The notes: generated by a model not told the origin, from the sequence alone. Positions 1 to 8,621 are shown, counted from the stretch's first letter. The stretch: DNA of 64,000 nt from an uncultured Lachnospiraceae bacterium (GCA_934293575.1 CAKQYU010000009.1:31378-95377); one strand, 5' to 3'. Translations and numbers: made by a program.

Positions 1-2
1 AA

Positions 3-1004
3 ATCGAAGCAGATCAGTTTGATCACATTGTTGTAAACGGAGGCAAACTTAATGTGCTTGAACTTGTAGAAAAGTATATTTCGGTAAAGAACGGAGTAAG
101 ACCTACTACAATGGCTGGATATGGAACAGTAATTAATCTTCTTAAGAAGGATCCGTTTGGCAGAAAGAGAATTGATACTGTGAAAATCTCAGATGCAAAG
201 GCATGGCTTATTAAGCTTCAGCAGAAGGATGGAAAGAGTTACAGCTCCATTCATACAATTCGTGGAGTGCTTCGACCTGCATTTCAGTTAGCAGTTGACG
301 ATGATTTGATTCGCAAAAATCCATTTGGATTTCAGCTTGTTGATGTGGTTATCAATGACAGCATCAAAAGAGAAGCCATCAGCAGAGAGGAAGAACGAAA
401 GTTTATGAAGTTTATAAAAGAAGATGCACATTACTGTCGATATTATGACGGAATGTATATTCTTTTTAAGACGGGACTTCGAATCTCTGAGTTTTGCGGT
501 TTAACTTTGTCAGACATTGATTTCAAGAATCACAGAATTAATGTAGATCATCAGCTGCAGAAAAAGGGGAAGCATGGATACTATATTGAGGAAACCAAGA
601 CTGACAGCGGAACAAGAGTATTGCCGATGTCAGCGGATGTAGAGGAATGCTTTAAGCGTATTATTGAGAATCGTAATCCTCCGAAGATTGAGCCGATGGT
701 GGATGGCAGAAGTGGTTTCTTATTTTTTGATAAGGATGGAAGCATTTCTTATTCGCTTCATTGGGAGCATTATTTCAAGCATGCTCTTGATAAATACAAT
801 GGCATCTATAAGGTGCAGCTTCCGACCATTACTTCGCATGTATGCCGTCATACCTATTGTACAAACATGGCTAAGTCCGGAATGAATCCTAAGGCTTTAC
901 AGTACCTTATGGGGCACTCTGATATAAGTGTGACACTTAATGTTTATACCCATGTTAAGTTTGAGGATGCCAAGGCTGAGATTGAAAGAATTGCAAATGT
1001 CTAA
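3..1004 (+). CDS. int: Tn916-type tyrosine recombinase (integrase), 5' end outside window
   Basis: Site-specific recombinase that would excise and integrate a conjugative or other integrative element. The reading frame is open from base 3, so the N-terminal arm-binding domain lies outside the window and an internal GTG at 54 is not a real start. A SAM-like core-binding domain (about bases 50-360) precedes the catalytic domain. Catalytic residues are visible: Arg in TGLRIS (codon 480-482), HxxR in HVCRH (837-848), His in MGHSD, and the nucleophilic Tyr in NVYTHV (codon 945-947). The sequence resembles Int of Tn916/Tn1549-type elements. It ends 156 bases before a housekeeping-type phosphatase gene, with repeat-rich non-coding DNA between, as expected for int at the terminus of an element whose body lies to the left. 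Confidence 0.9.
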   Translation: MEADQFDHIVVNGGKLNVLELVEKYISVKNGVRPTTMAGYGTVINLLKKDPFGRKRIDTVKISDAKAWLIKLQQKDGKSYSSIHTIRGVLRPAFQLAVDDDLIRKNPFGFQLVDVVINDSIKREAISREEERKFMKFIKEDAHYCRYYDGMYILFKTGLRISEFCGLTLSDIDFKNHRINVDHQLQKKGKHGYYIEETKTDSGTRVLPMSADVEECFKRIIENRNPPKIEPMVDGRSGFLFFDKDGSISYSLHWEHYFKHALDKYNGIYKVQLPTITSHVCRHTYCTNMAKSGMNPKALQYLMGHSDISVTLNVYTHVKFEDAKAEIERIANV

Positions 1005-1027
1005 TCCATTTACCGTGTAAAATACCG

Positions 1028-1069
1028 AGGTGTAAAGGCGATATTTTTACACCTTATTTTACACCTTTT
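1028..1069. repeat. Short inverted/direct repeats (TTTACACC family) behind int
   Basis: Three copies of an 8-9 base word occur: aggtgtaaa (1028-1036, inverted), then tttacacctt and tttacacctt-like copies at 1046-1055 and 1058-1067. Small repeats next to int in Tn916-like elements are often arm-type integrase sites. That role is inferred. Confidence 0.5.
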
Positions 1070-1080
1070 GCTTACAAAAC

Positions 1081-1110
1081 TATGCCATGTTATACCAATA
1101 TATGCCAAGT
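1081..1110. repeat. Three tandem 10-base quasi-repeats
   Basis: TATGCCATGT, TATACCAATA and TATGCCAAGT lie head to tail, one helical turn apart, between the integrase and the phosphatase gene. They could be part of the element end (attachment or protein-binding site) or an operator for the next gene. No partner end is visible to decide. Confidence 0.45.
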
Positions 1111-1160
1111 TAGCAGAGTATAAAAATGGCTGAAACACTTGAAAATAAAGGAAAAAGCGT

Positions 1161-1637
1161 ATGATTAGAGTTTTATTCATCTGCCACGGCAATATCTGTC
1201 GTTCCCCAATGGCAGAAATTGTTTTAAAAGATATGGTTGCCAAACGTGGTCTTTCCGACTTCTTTGAAATTGCATCGGCAGCCACCAGTACGGAAGAAAT
1301 CTGGAATGGAATCGGAAATCCGGTGTATCCCGCGGCAAAGGCTGAGTTGGCAAAGCATGGCTTAAGCTGTGAAGGAAAAAGAGCGGTACAGTTAAAGGCG
1401 TCAGACTATGATTATTATGATTATCTGATTGGAATGGATAGCAAAAATATTTCCAATATGGAAAGAATGACGGGTCATAAGGCAGGAGATAAGATACGGC
1501 TGCTTTTAGAATTTAACAATGAATCAAGGTCAGTACGGGATCCGTGGTATTATGATTGTTATGATGAAACATACCGTGATGTTGTGACCGGATGTAATGC
1601 ATTTTTACAATATTTGGAAGCAAAGGGAGAAATTTAA
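1161..1637 (+). CDS. Low-molecular-weight protein-tyrosine-phosphatase
   Basis: Cytoplasmic phosphatase of the LMW-PTP/arsenate-reductase fold, 158 residues, normal for the family. The N-terminal P-loop reads CHGNICRS, giving Cys8-X5-Arg14, with a second Cys at position 13 as in many members. The DPWYY motif supplies the general acid Asp127. Such enzymes dephosphorylate protein tyrosines or arginines; the substrate cannot be told from sequence. The start ATG lies behind a weak purine stretch (aaggaaaaagcgt). It is the first chromosomal-type gene after the integrase end, and no terminator follows before the promoter of the next gene. Confidence 0.9.
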   Translation: MIRVLFICHGNICRSPMAEIVLKDMVAKRGLSDFFEIASAATSTEEIWNGIGNPVYPAAKAELAKHGLSCEGKRAVQLKASDYDYYDYLIGMDSKNISNMERMTGHKAGDKIRLLLEFNNESRSVRDPWYYDCYDETYRDVVTGCNAFLQYLEAKGEI

Positions 1638-1675
1638 CATTTTAAATGGCTGTTTTTGTTGCAGTTGCTTTTATC

Positions 1676-1704
1676 TTGATGAAAATAGAAAAGTAGTATA
1701 TACT
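1676..1704 (+). promoter_or_regulatory. Sigma-A-like promoter for the SprA-like gene
   Basis: TTGATG (1676-1681), 17-base spacer, TATACT (1699-1704). It lies 80 bases before the start at 1785. Confidence 0.55.
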
Positions 1705-1784
1705 TACTTTAATTCGTTTTGATGTATTTGAATCATTTAAATGTGGTTGATTGCACAAAAGGGCAGAGGAAGGGAGTGATTGTT

Positions 1785-2252
1785 ATGCGTTTGGATGCAG
1801 TTGGAATGAGTAATCGATATATAATTCCGATTTCCAATGTGAATATGGTTACTCCGGTGGATACGGATAATTCGGTATTTAGTTCGGCAAAAGTACAGCC
1901 GATTGAGTGTCAGACGTGCAAGAATCGCCGGTATCAGGATGGGTCAGATGAGATGGTATCCTTTAAAACTCCGGGAAAAATATCACCCGGTGAGTCATAT
2001 GCCAAAGTCATGGGGCATGAACAGGAACATGTTGCGAATGCAATTGCGGAAGGGAATGAACCGGGAAAAGAATTGGTATCAACATCCGTTTCCCTTAAAA
2101 CAGCAATTTGTCCGGAGTGTGGTCGTTCCTATATTGCGGGAGGTACAACAACGACATTAATGAAAACATACAAAAATGATCCGTATAGTCAGAATCAGAA
2201 AGCATTTGAGGCAGAAGCAACCAGAGGGAATAAGGTTGATACAGTTGCATAG
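1785..2252 (+). CDS. SprA-related (CJM1_0395-like) putative metalloprotease
   Basis: A 155-residue protein with two CxxC knuckles (CQTCKNRRYQDGSD and CPECGRSYIAGG) flanking an HEQEH sequence, which fits HExxH of zinc metalloproteases. The arrangement CxxC-RxYQDGS-SFK-P-IS-HExEH-CPECGR-Y-GG matches my memory of the SprA-related family, whose biochemical role is unknown. The ATG at 1785 is chosen because gaggaaggg lies about ten bases upstream; an in-frame ATG at 1719 lacks such a site. No signal peptide or membrane segment is present, so it is probably cytoplasmic. It precedes thyA by 57 bases and may be cotranscribed with it. Confidence 0.6.
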   Translation: MRLDAVGMSNRYIIPISNVNMVTPVDTDNSVFSSAKVQPIECQTCKNRRYQDGSDEMVSFKTPGKISPGESYAKVMGHEQEHVANAIAEGNEPGKELVSTSVSLKTAICPECGRSYIAGGTTTTLMKTYKNDPYSQNQKAFEAEATRGNKVDTVA

Positions 2253-2309
2253 ATGTAGTCAGTAGTGGATTCTACTGGCTATTTATTTTTATCAGTTCAG
2301 GAGGATGAA

Positions 2310-3158
2310 ATGAGTTACGCAGATGATGTATTTATAAAAATGTGTCAGAACATTATTGAAAATGGATATAGTACAGAAGGAGAAAAGGTTCGCCCTAAGT
2401 GGCCGGACGGAACATCGGCTTATACGATTAAACAGTTCGGCGTTGTGAATCGGTATGATTTATCGAAGGAATTTCCGGCATTAACCTTACGAAAGACTTA
2501 TGTAAAATCTGCGGTAGATGAAATGCTTTGGATATGGCAGAAAAAATCCAACAATATTCATGATTTAAAGAGTCATGTATGGGATGAATGGGCAGATGAA
2601 AATGGTTCTATTGGCAAGGCATACGGTTATCAGATGGGAGTAAAGCATCAGTACAAAGAAGGTATGATGGATCAGGTAGATCGTGTTATTTATGATTTGA
2701 AAAATAATCCGTTCAGCCGAAGAATTATGACCAACATTTATGTCCATCAGGATTTGCACGAAATGAATTTATATCCGTGTGCATATAGCATGACTTTTAA
2801 TGTCACACAAAAGCCGGGACATGATAAGCTGACGTTGAATGCAATATTAAATCAACGTTCTCAGGATATATTAGCCGCCAACAACTGGAATGTAGTGCAA
2901 TATGCGGTTTTGGTGCATATGTTGGCACAGGTATGTGATATGGAAGCAGGCGAATTGGTTCATGTAATTGCGGATGCTCATATATATGACAGACATATTG
3001 AATTGGTGAAGGAACTGATTCAAAGACCGACGTATCCGGCACCGAAATTTTCCTTGAATCCGGAGATAAAGGATTTCTATCAATTTACGACAGATGATAT
3101 TATTCTTACAGATTATGAGGCAGGACCACAGATAAAGGATATTCCGATTGCAATATAA
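2310..3158 (+). CDS. thyA: Thymidylate synthase
   Basis: Converts dUMP to dTMP using methylene-tetrahydrofolate, releasing dihydrofolate for the folA product encoded next. The protein is 282 residues, close to the usual ThyA length. The catalytic Cys157 lies in NLYPCAYSM, where classical enzymes have PPCH, so the residue after the nucleophile is Ala rather than His. LNQRSQDILAANNWNV is the conserved ligand-binding block. The ATG at 2310 follows aggagg at seven bases; an upstream in-frame GTG at 2265 is not supported by spacing. Confidence 0.95.
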   Translation: MSYADDVFIKMCQNIIENGYSTEGEKVRPKWPDGTSAYTIKQFGVVNRYDLSKEFPALTLRKTYVKSAVDEMLWIWQKKSNNIHDLKSHVWDEWADENGSIGKAYGYQMGVKHQYKEGMMDQVDRVIYDLKNNPFSRRIMTNIYVHQDLHEMNLYPCAYSMTFNVTQKPGHDKLTLNAILNQRSQDILAANNWNVVQYAVLVHMLAQVCDMEAGELVHVIADAHIYDRHIELVKELIQRPTYPAPKFSLNPEIKDFYQFTTDDIILTDYEAGPQIKDIPIAI

Positions 3159-3234
3159 GGATAGTAAAGTTGCATTAGGATGAAAATATTTCGTAAGGCT
3201 TTATCAGATAATGATAAAGAAAAAGGAGGACAAA

Positions 3235-3738
3235 ATGCAGTTAATTGCAGCAGTTGATACAAATTGGGCGATTGGTAACAAGGATAAATTATTGGTACAG
3301 ATTCCGGAGGATCAGAAATTTTTCCGAAAGACTACAATGGGACATGTTGTGGTACTTGGAAGAAAGACATTGGCTGGTTTTCCAAACGGAATGCCGTTAA
3401 AGGGAAGAACCAATATTATTGTGACACATGATACTTCCTTTGAGGCAAAGGATGCGATTGTTGTTCATTCCAAAGAAGAGTTGATTGAGGAACTGAAAAA
3501 ATATGATTCGGATGATATTTTTATCATCGGAGGACAGAGCATTTACGAAATGATGTATGAATACTGTGATATTGCGCATATCACAAAGATTGATTATGCG
3601 TATGAGGCAGATGCATTTTTTCCCAATTTGGACAGAGAGGAAAACTGGGTAATAACCGGAGACAGTGACGAGCAGACCTATTTTGATTTGGAATATTATT
3701 TTTATCGTTATGAAAATAAAACTCCAAAGCAATTATAG
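3235..3738 (+). CDS. folA: Dihydrofolate reductase
   Basis: Reduces dihydrofolate to tetrahydrofolate with NADPH, completing the thymidylate cycle with the upstream thyA. The protein has 167 residues. Family marks are MQLIAAVDTNWAIG at the N-terminus, VVLGRKTLAGFP (NADPH-binding), and DDIFIIGGQSIYE near the C-terminus. The ATG at 3235 sits six bases after aaaggagga; an ATG at 3211 would add eight lysine-rich residues and is not favoured. It ends 13 bases before the end of the convergent amidohydrolase gene, and I see no clear terminator between them. Confidence 0.95.
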   Translation: MQLIAAVDTNWAIGNKDKLLVQIPEDQKFFRKTTMGHVVVLGRKTLAGFPNGMPLKGRTNIIVTHDTSFEAKDAIVVHSKEELIEELKKYDSDDIFIIGGQSIYEMMYEYCDIAHITKIDYAYEADAFFPNLDREENWVITGDSDEQTYFDLEYYFYRYENKTPKQL

Positions 3739-3751
3739 ACTGCGGGATGTT

Positions 3752-4561
3752 CTATAGTTCCAATAATTTCTTTGCATTCTTATAAAAAATACATTCTTTT
3801 TCCTCACGGGTAAGTGGAAGCTGATTAATATAAGAGATTAGTTGGCTTTGACTTGTCCAGGGAAAATCTGTACCGAATAATATTCGATTTGCACCGTGTT
3901 TTTTTATAATCCGGAGCATTTGTTCCTGACTTCCTAAAATATTACAATATGCGAAATCAAAATAGACATTTTTTCCGACCAGTAATTGTTCGACCAAATC
4001 CCATTGCATCATTCCACCCATATGGGCAAGTACGATTTTTGAATCGTTCGGGCAATTTGTTAAAACTTCTTTTAACATCAGGTAAGCATGGTCGGGAGGA
4101 CAGTGGATTGGGATGGGGCGTCCGATATCCATACCGGCATGGATAACAACGCACAGGTTAAGTTCGATACATTTCTTTATAATTTTAATGTATTTTAAAT
4201 CGTCAATATAGGTTGGACCCTGATAATCCGGATGTAATTTTACGCCCTTTAGTCCGGATTTTTTTATAAATTTCAATTTATCATCTATATCTTCATTATC
4301 CGGATGAATGCCCCCAAAGGAAATGATACCTTCTGTTTGGTTGATTTCTATAGCATATCGGTTGATGGAATCAAATTGTGAGGGATTTGTTACAACCGGA
4401 AGAATTACACTATAATCAACATGGGAATTTTTCATTTCTTCCCGGATACCGGTCAGGGTTGCAGTTCCCTTTGCACATAGCCGGTTTTCACTTTCTAATG
4501 AATGGATTGCGTGCGGAGCAATATTTTCGGGAAAAATGTGTGTGTGGAAGTCTATAATCAT
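3752..4561 (-). CDS. Amidohydrolase-2 family TIM-barrel metal-dependent hydrolase
   Basis: A 269-residue member of the amidohydrolase-related family (relatives include ACMSD-type decarboxylases and resorcylate decarboxylase). The N-terminal metal motif is IDFHTHIFPE, a central His is in VVIHAG, LAHMGG supplies another, and the C-terminal metal Asp is in RILFGTDFPW. Substrate is unknown. The start at 4561 is set by agaaagg just upstream on the minus strand; the frame extends to 4606 without such a site. A minus-strand extended -10 (TGTTATACT, plus-strand 4630-4638) about 70 bases upstream may drive it. It is alone on this strand. Confidence 0.8.
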   Translation of the reverse strand: MIIDFHTHIFPENIAPHAIHSLESENRLCAKGTATLTGIREEMKNSHVDYSVILPVVTNPSQFDSINRYAIEINQTEGIISFGGIHPDNEDIDDKLKFIKKSGLKGVKLHPDYQGPTYIDDLKYIKIIKKCIELNLCVVIHAGMDIGRPIPIHCPPDHAYLMLKEVLTNCPNDSKIVLAHMGGMMQWDLVEQLLVGKNVYFDFAYCNILGSQEQMLRIIKKHGANRILFGTDFPWTSQSQLISYINQLPLTREEKECIFYKNAKKLLEL

Positions 4562-4702
4562 GTATTTTGTCCTTTCTGCGAACTGAAAACAGGTATTTAT
4601 CATCAATTCGTATTAATTAATATATTATGAGTATAACATAATTAATTTAGTGAAAAATATACAAAAAAAATTGAAAAAAACTACAAAATGTATAAAAAAT
4701 AG

Positions 4703-4730
4703 TTGTGCAACAGTAATAATGTGGTATAAT
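4703..4730 (+). promoter_or_regulatory. Sigma-A-like promoter
   Basis: TTGTGC (4703-4708), 16-base spacer, TATAAT (4725-4730), about 100 bases before the start of the YbjQ-like gene. Confidence 0.6.
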
Positions 4731-4833
4731 ATTTAACAAAATTATGATTCGTTGTGGTGCAAATCGTGAATCATTTGCATGATTTGTCCGGGACAGTTGT
4801 AAGAAAAGTATATTTATTTGGGAGGATTTTGAT

Positions 4834-5934
4834 ATGGCAGACATTATGTTGACGTCAGGCGATAGCTTTGAAGGCTACGAGATTACGGAGTACTTAGGTT
4901 TTATTAGCGGACAGATTGCGGTTAGTTCGAATTTTATTAAGGATGTATCATCCAGTATTGCAGAATGGTCAGCTCAGGACAGTACAGCATTTACCAGCAA
5001 ATTGGAAAGTGCGAATGCTTCAGCTTTAGAGAATTTAATAAAGGTAGCAAAGAAATCGGGAGCAAATGCAATTGTAGGTGTGAAGTTGAATTCTACCGGT
5101 TTATCAAGCAGTGCGGTTGGTACGGTTGCATCCGGAACAGCAGTTATAATTCGTAAGAAAGAAGCAATTCATAAGATAATTTCATCTAAGATTTATGTAT
5201 CCAATTATTATAATATGTTGATGCCAAGACCGGTTGAAGTAACATTGGCAGGTGATGGTAATGTAGTAAAGATTTCACCGACATTCTACAACTATAATCA
5301 GGATGAGATTAAAGCAGTTCGTTGTGATATTGAACTTACAAACTTCTATGAAGAAAGATTATTGTTACAGGGAATCGATTTTGTATTTGAACGGAATAAT
5401 GTAACAAAGCTGGTTGCTGAATTTGTTGAGTGTAAGCTTCCTGTAAAGGATATTCCATTGATTAAAGATGTCAAAGTATATGTTAAAAAATATGTTACCG
5501 GAAAGGGCGTATTTGCACCGGACGCAGATCCGATTGATGTATCAATGTCTGCAAAACAGTTTGATAATTTGAAAAACAAACGTGGTATTGATGCAGTGGA
5601 ACGTTACAAGTCAGATGGCAGCACATGGTTATGTAACTGTGGTTATATTAATGCAGGCGGTGATGAAGAGTGTGCAATCTGCGGCAGAAAAGAAGAAGAA
5701 TTAAAGGTTAACATTGGATTTAATTATGAAAAAATGTGCGATAAGATGAAAGATCTTCCAAATGTTTCGGCAATGAAGGACGTATTGATGGATTACATAA
5801 AGAAAGGCATGATAGATGCAAAATACAGAATGGAATTGCTTGAAATTATGGAATCGGGACTTCAGTACGAAAAGACTCGTGGAGATATGACAGATACCGT
5901 ATTAGAAAAGATTTACAAAGTATTTGATAATTAA
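4834..5934 (+). CDS. YbjQ/DUF74-like domain protein with C-terminal zinc ribbon
   Basis: A 366-residue cytoplasmic protein. Residues about 1-110 resemble the YbjQ (UPF0145, DUF74) pentamer-forming fold: an N-terminal GYEITEYLGFISG strand and the SGANAIVGVKL helix-strand. A middle region of beta character follows. At about 265-285 there is a four-cysteine ribbon (WLCNCGY then EECAICGR) like RanBP2-type zinc fingers, then a helical C-terminus. Stand-alone YbjQ proteins are about 100 residues, so this is an enlarged architecture. Function is unknown. It has its own promoter and a hairpin behind it. It stands upstream of the unusual acidic/coiled-coil genes but is probably a separate transcript. 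The start is supported by gggagg eight bases upstream. Confidence 0.65.
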   Translation: MADIMLTSGDSFEGYEITEYLGFISGQIAVSSNFIKDVSSSIAEWSAQDSTAFTSKLESANASALENLIKVAKKSGANAIVGVKLNSTGLSSSAVGTVASGTAVIIRKKEAIHKIISSKIYVSNYYNMLMPRPVEVTLAGDGNVVKISPTFYNYNQDEIKAVRCDIELTNFYEERLLLQGIDFVFERNNVTKLVAEFVECKLPVKDIPLIKDVKVYVKKYVTGKGVFAPDADPIDVSMSAKQFDNLKNKRGIDAVERYKSDGSTWLCNCGYINAGGDEECAICGRKEEELKVNIGFNYEKMCDKMKDLPNVSAMKDVLMDYIKKGMIDAKYRMELLEIMESGLQYEKTRGDMTDTVLEKIYKVFDN

Positions 5935-5954
5935 TTCATGCACAGATCGTATTG

Positions 5955-5995
5955 GGAAAGTGACCGTGAAGAATTTCTTTAAATGGTCACTTTCC
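5955..5995 (+). terminator. Hairpin, probable terminator
   Basis: Perfect 11-base stem GGAAAGTGACC (5955-5965) with GGTCACTTTCC (5985-5995) and a 19-base loop. The following T-tract is weak (ttgtg), so termination may be partial or Rho-aided. Confidence 0.6.
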
Positions 5996-6035
5996 TTGTG
6001 CGTAATGCACAAAGTCTTTTTTGTTGTAAAAAATC

Positions 6036-6050
6036 TTTTGATATGATACA
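6036..6050 (+). promoter_or_regulatory. Possible extended -10 promoter
   Basis: TGATATGAT (TGN plus TATGAT at 6042-6047) about 35 bases before the start at 6082. The -35 region is T-rich without a clear hexamer. Confidence 0.4.
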
Positions 6051-6081
6051 CTTAAATGAGTTGATTTAAGAGGTGAAGTTT

Positions 6082-8571
6082 GTGAGTACGGGAATTAGTA
6101 TATCTAGTATTAATCAAATTAAAGAGCTGGCAGAAGAAAAAAGATATGCTGAAGCATTAGAGGTTTTGGATACTCAGAATCTTGACAAATCCATTAATCC
6201 TCAGTTTCTGAGAATCAGTGGTGAGATATTTCGTAAGAATAAGCGTTACTATGACAGTCGACGAATTTTAATCAAAGCGCATCAGATGTCTCCGCAGGGA
6301 ACCAGAATCATTTCTGAGTTGATTCAACTGTATCTGGAATTGGGATACTTTTCTTTAGCAAATCAATATTATGAAGAATATAAGTTTTATGTTGGTTCGG
6401 AAGATACACAGAAAGAATTTGTAGAATATATAGTGAAAAAAGCAAACGGTGCTGACATAAAAGAACTGGCGTCCATTGTAATTCCGATATTGGAGCGTAT
6501 GCCGGAAGACCAGTGGAATTATGAAGCTATGCTTTTATATGATAAAATGGATCGGAAGGACAAGGCCTTGGATGAAGCCAGATTTATTCTGGAAAATTAC
6601 AGGAATTCCATTTATGTTGACCGGGTTATTTCCTACATCGATGATAAATTAGATGTTGATGCAGAGTTTTTTGTCTACCCGAAAGAAGAACAGACAGAGG
6701 ATGAGGCAACATACGGAGATTTGATTTTGCTTGAACAGTCTATTTTGAAAAAAGACCATCTTGCAATGTATCCACCGGAAGCCAGAATTATGGTTGAGGT
6801 AGATGATAGGGATGGATTTGACGCCAAGCCCGTAAAAGAAAAAAAGGAAAAGAAGCCAAAAAAGAAGAAGATTAGAAAAGAAAAAACTTCACCGGAAGAG
6901 AGTGAAACTGCAAAAGAAGAAAACATATCCGATACGACTGGACCGGAAGCAGATGTGAAGGATGAAGTTGCAAGCAGCGAGGGACAGGAAGTTACTTCTG
7001 AAGCTGATCCTGTTTCTGAATCGGAAGCTGTTTTATCTTCAGAAGAAGATAAAACGACAGAACAGCCGGAATCTTCTCCATCGGAATCTGCAAAACAGAC
7101 AGAGGAAGATGTGACAAAGGATGAGACTTCGGATGAGCCGGCAGAGGAAAAAGAGCCGGAATCGGATGAAGAAATTTTACAAAAACAGAGAAATGAAGCC
7201 CTCGAAAAACTGTTATCAAAGAAAATAGATACAGATACAGTAAAAGAATCTGCAAAACAGCTTGCAGACTCTATTAAAGGTATTGATACTGCAAAAGCAA
7301 AGTCACAGGTTAAGATGGTGACAAGCACGGTTGTGGATAATGTTAAAAAAGCATCCGATGCACTTGGTGATGCAGTGGGAACAAAACCGGTAATGGAATC
7401 GGTTATACAGCAGGATATTGATAATAAATCGGAAGAGATTGTGGACGGTATTATTGAAGATGTTTTAGAACCACCAAAACAGACGGTTGGTCAGGTTGTT
7501 CTCAATGAGGAATTAGATGCATTGGTACCGGATTCGTTAGAGGCAATGTCAACGGATGAGATTGCGGATATCGAAGCTCGTAAGGAAGAGCAGGAACGTT
7601 TGGAATTAGAGGCATTAGAAGCAGCGCTGAAGCTTGAAGAAGAAAAACGCAACAAGAAATTCTGGTCTAAGAATCAGGAAACTGAGGAAGAACCGGAGGA
7701 GTCTAGTTATTCCAAACTGAAAAATCTTTATATGGAAGAGTATATGCCAAAAGAAGAGGAGATACAATCTCTTGGATTTGTAACGGTTGTACATTCGGAT
7801 GTAGATGGTAACATAGAAACAGAACTTCCGGATACAGCGCAGATGCTTCGTCAAATGATTGATAACAAGGAATATTATGCGGATGAAAATTCTTTGGGAT
7901 TTGAATCAGAGGAAAGTTATCATAACCATGGATTTGAAGTTGAAGAGTATGAGAAGCAGGAAGATTTAAAGTCAGAAAATCCAATCTTTGTAAAACAACC
8001 ATATAACTCAGATGTATATAAGGTAGAAGATATTTATGTAGATACATCCATTCTTTCATTTGATGATATGGTTCCTGAAGTAGTCATACCGATTGAAAAC
8101 TATAAGCAGTCCGATGATTGGACACATTTATCATCCGATGCCGACGAAGAGAAGAATATGGAGGAAACTCCGGAATTTGAAATAGAAACATTTGAAATAG
8201 AAACATTTGAAGAAACATTAGAGGAATCTTTGGATTCGGATTTTCCGGAATCGGAAGAAGCAGTGGAGGAAGAAGACGAGATTGCTGTAGCGATAGAAGA
8301 AACGACTGTTGAGGAAGAGACCGATACAAAAGAAACAGAAGTGGAAGCGGCAATTGTGGAAGAAACAAATGCGGAAAAAGCAGATGTAGAAGTAAACTCT
8401 GTTGTTACGGAATCGGTTGAGGAGATAACACAGGAAGAGGAAACGGCTACAGAAGTAGATCTTTTAAATCCGGTTGAGGATATTCGAAGAGACAGAATGA
8501 GTCTTCGTGCTCGGATTGTGATTACAGAAAGTATGGAACAGAAATTATCAGTTTTGAAAGAAACAAAGTAA
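6082..8571 (+). CDS. Large acidic protein with N-terminal TPR-like region
   Basis: I do not recognise a named family. This 829-residue protein has no signal peptide or membrane segment. Residues 1-190 are helical with tetratricopeptide-like spacing (EEKRYAEALEVLD, RKNKRYYDSRRILIKAHQM, ELGYFSLANQYYEEY). A lysine block (KEKKEKKPKKKKIRK) at about 255-270 is followed by a long Glu/Ser/Thr-rich, probably disordered stretch, a helical patch, a conserved-looking island at about 560-680 containing TVVHSDVDGN and DTAQMLRQMI, and a second Glu-rich stretch. The C-terminus is again basic and ordered. The GTG at 6082 is preferred over the GTG at 6073 because agaggtg lies six bases before it. It is followed after 50 bases by the repeat protein gene, likely cotranscribed. 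A scaffold role is only a guess. Confidence 0.6.
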   Translation: MSTGISISSINQIKELAEEKRYAEALEVLDTQNLDKSINPQFLRISGEIFRKNKRYYDSRRILIKAHQMSPQGTRIISELIQLYLELGYFSLANQYYEEYKFYVGSEDTQKEFVEYIVKKANGADIKELASIVIPILERMPEDQWNYEAMLLYDKMDRKDKALDEARFILENYRNSIYVDRVISYIDDKLDVDAEFFVYPKEEQTEDEATYGDLILLEQSILKKDHLAMYPPEARIMVEVDDRDGFDAKPVKEKKEKKPKKKKIRKEKTSPEESETAKEENISDTTGPEADVKDEVASSEGQEVTSEADPVSESEAVLSSEEDKTTEQPESSPSESAKQTEEDVTKDETSDEPAEEKEPESDEEILQKQRNEALEKLLSKKIDTDTVKESAKQLADSIKGIDTAKAKSQVKMVTSTVVDNVKKASDALGDAVGTKPVMESVIQQDIDNKSEEIVDGIIEDVLEPPKQTVGQVVLNEELDALVPDSLEAMSTDEIADIEARKEEQERLELEALEAALKLEEEKRNKKFWSKNQETEEEPEESSYSKLKNLYMEEYMPKEEEIQSLGFVTVVHSDVDGNIETELPDTAQMLRQMIDNKEYYADENSLGFESEESYHNHGFEVEEYEKQEDLKSENPIFVKQPYNSDVYKVEDIYVDTSILSFDDMVPEVVIPIENYKQSDDWTHLSSDADEEKNMEETPEFEIETFEIETFEETLEESLDSDFPESEEAVEEEDEIAVAIEETTVEEETDTKETEVEAAIVEETNAEKADVEVNSVVTESVEEITQEEETATEVDLLNPVEDIRRDRMSLRARIVITESMEQKLSVLKETK

Positions 8572-8621
8572 TTTAGATTTGTTGCTTTTGGTGTTCAAAT
8601 TGATTTAGGAGGGGGAGGGAT

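Noticed and set aside
1010..1285. Minus-strand open frame overlapping the phosphatase start.
   Set aside because: It lacks a ribosome binding site and covers the repeats and the conserved phosphatase N-terminus.
6675..7328. Ser/Phe-rich open frame opposite the acidic protein gene.
   Set aside because: It mirrors Glu codons (gaa/gag read as ttc/ctc) and has no start signal.
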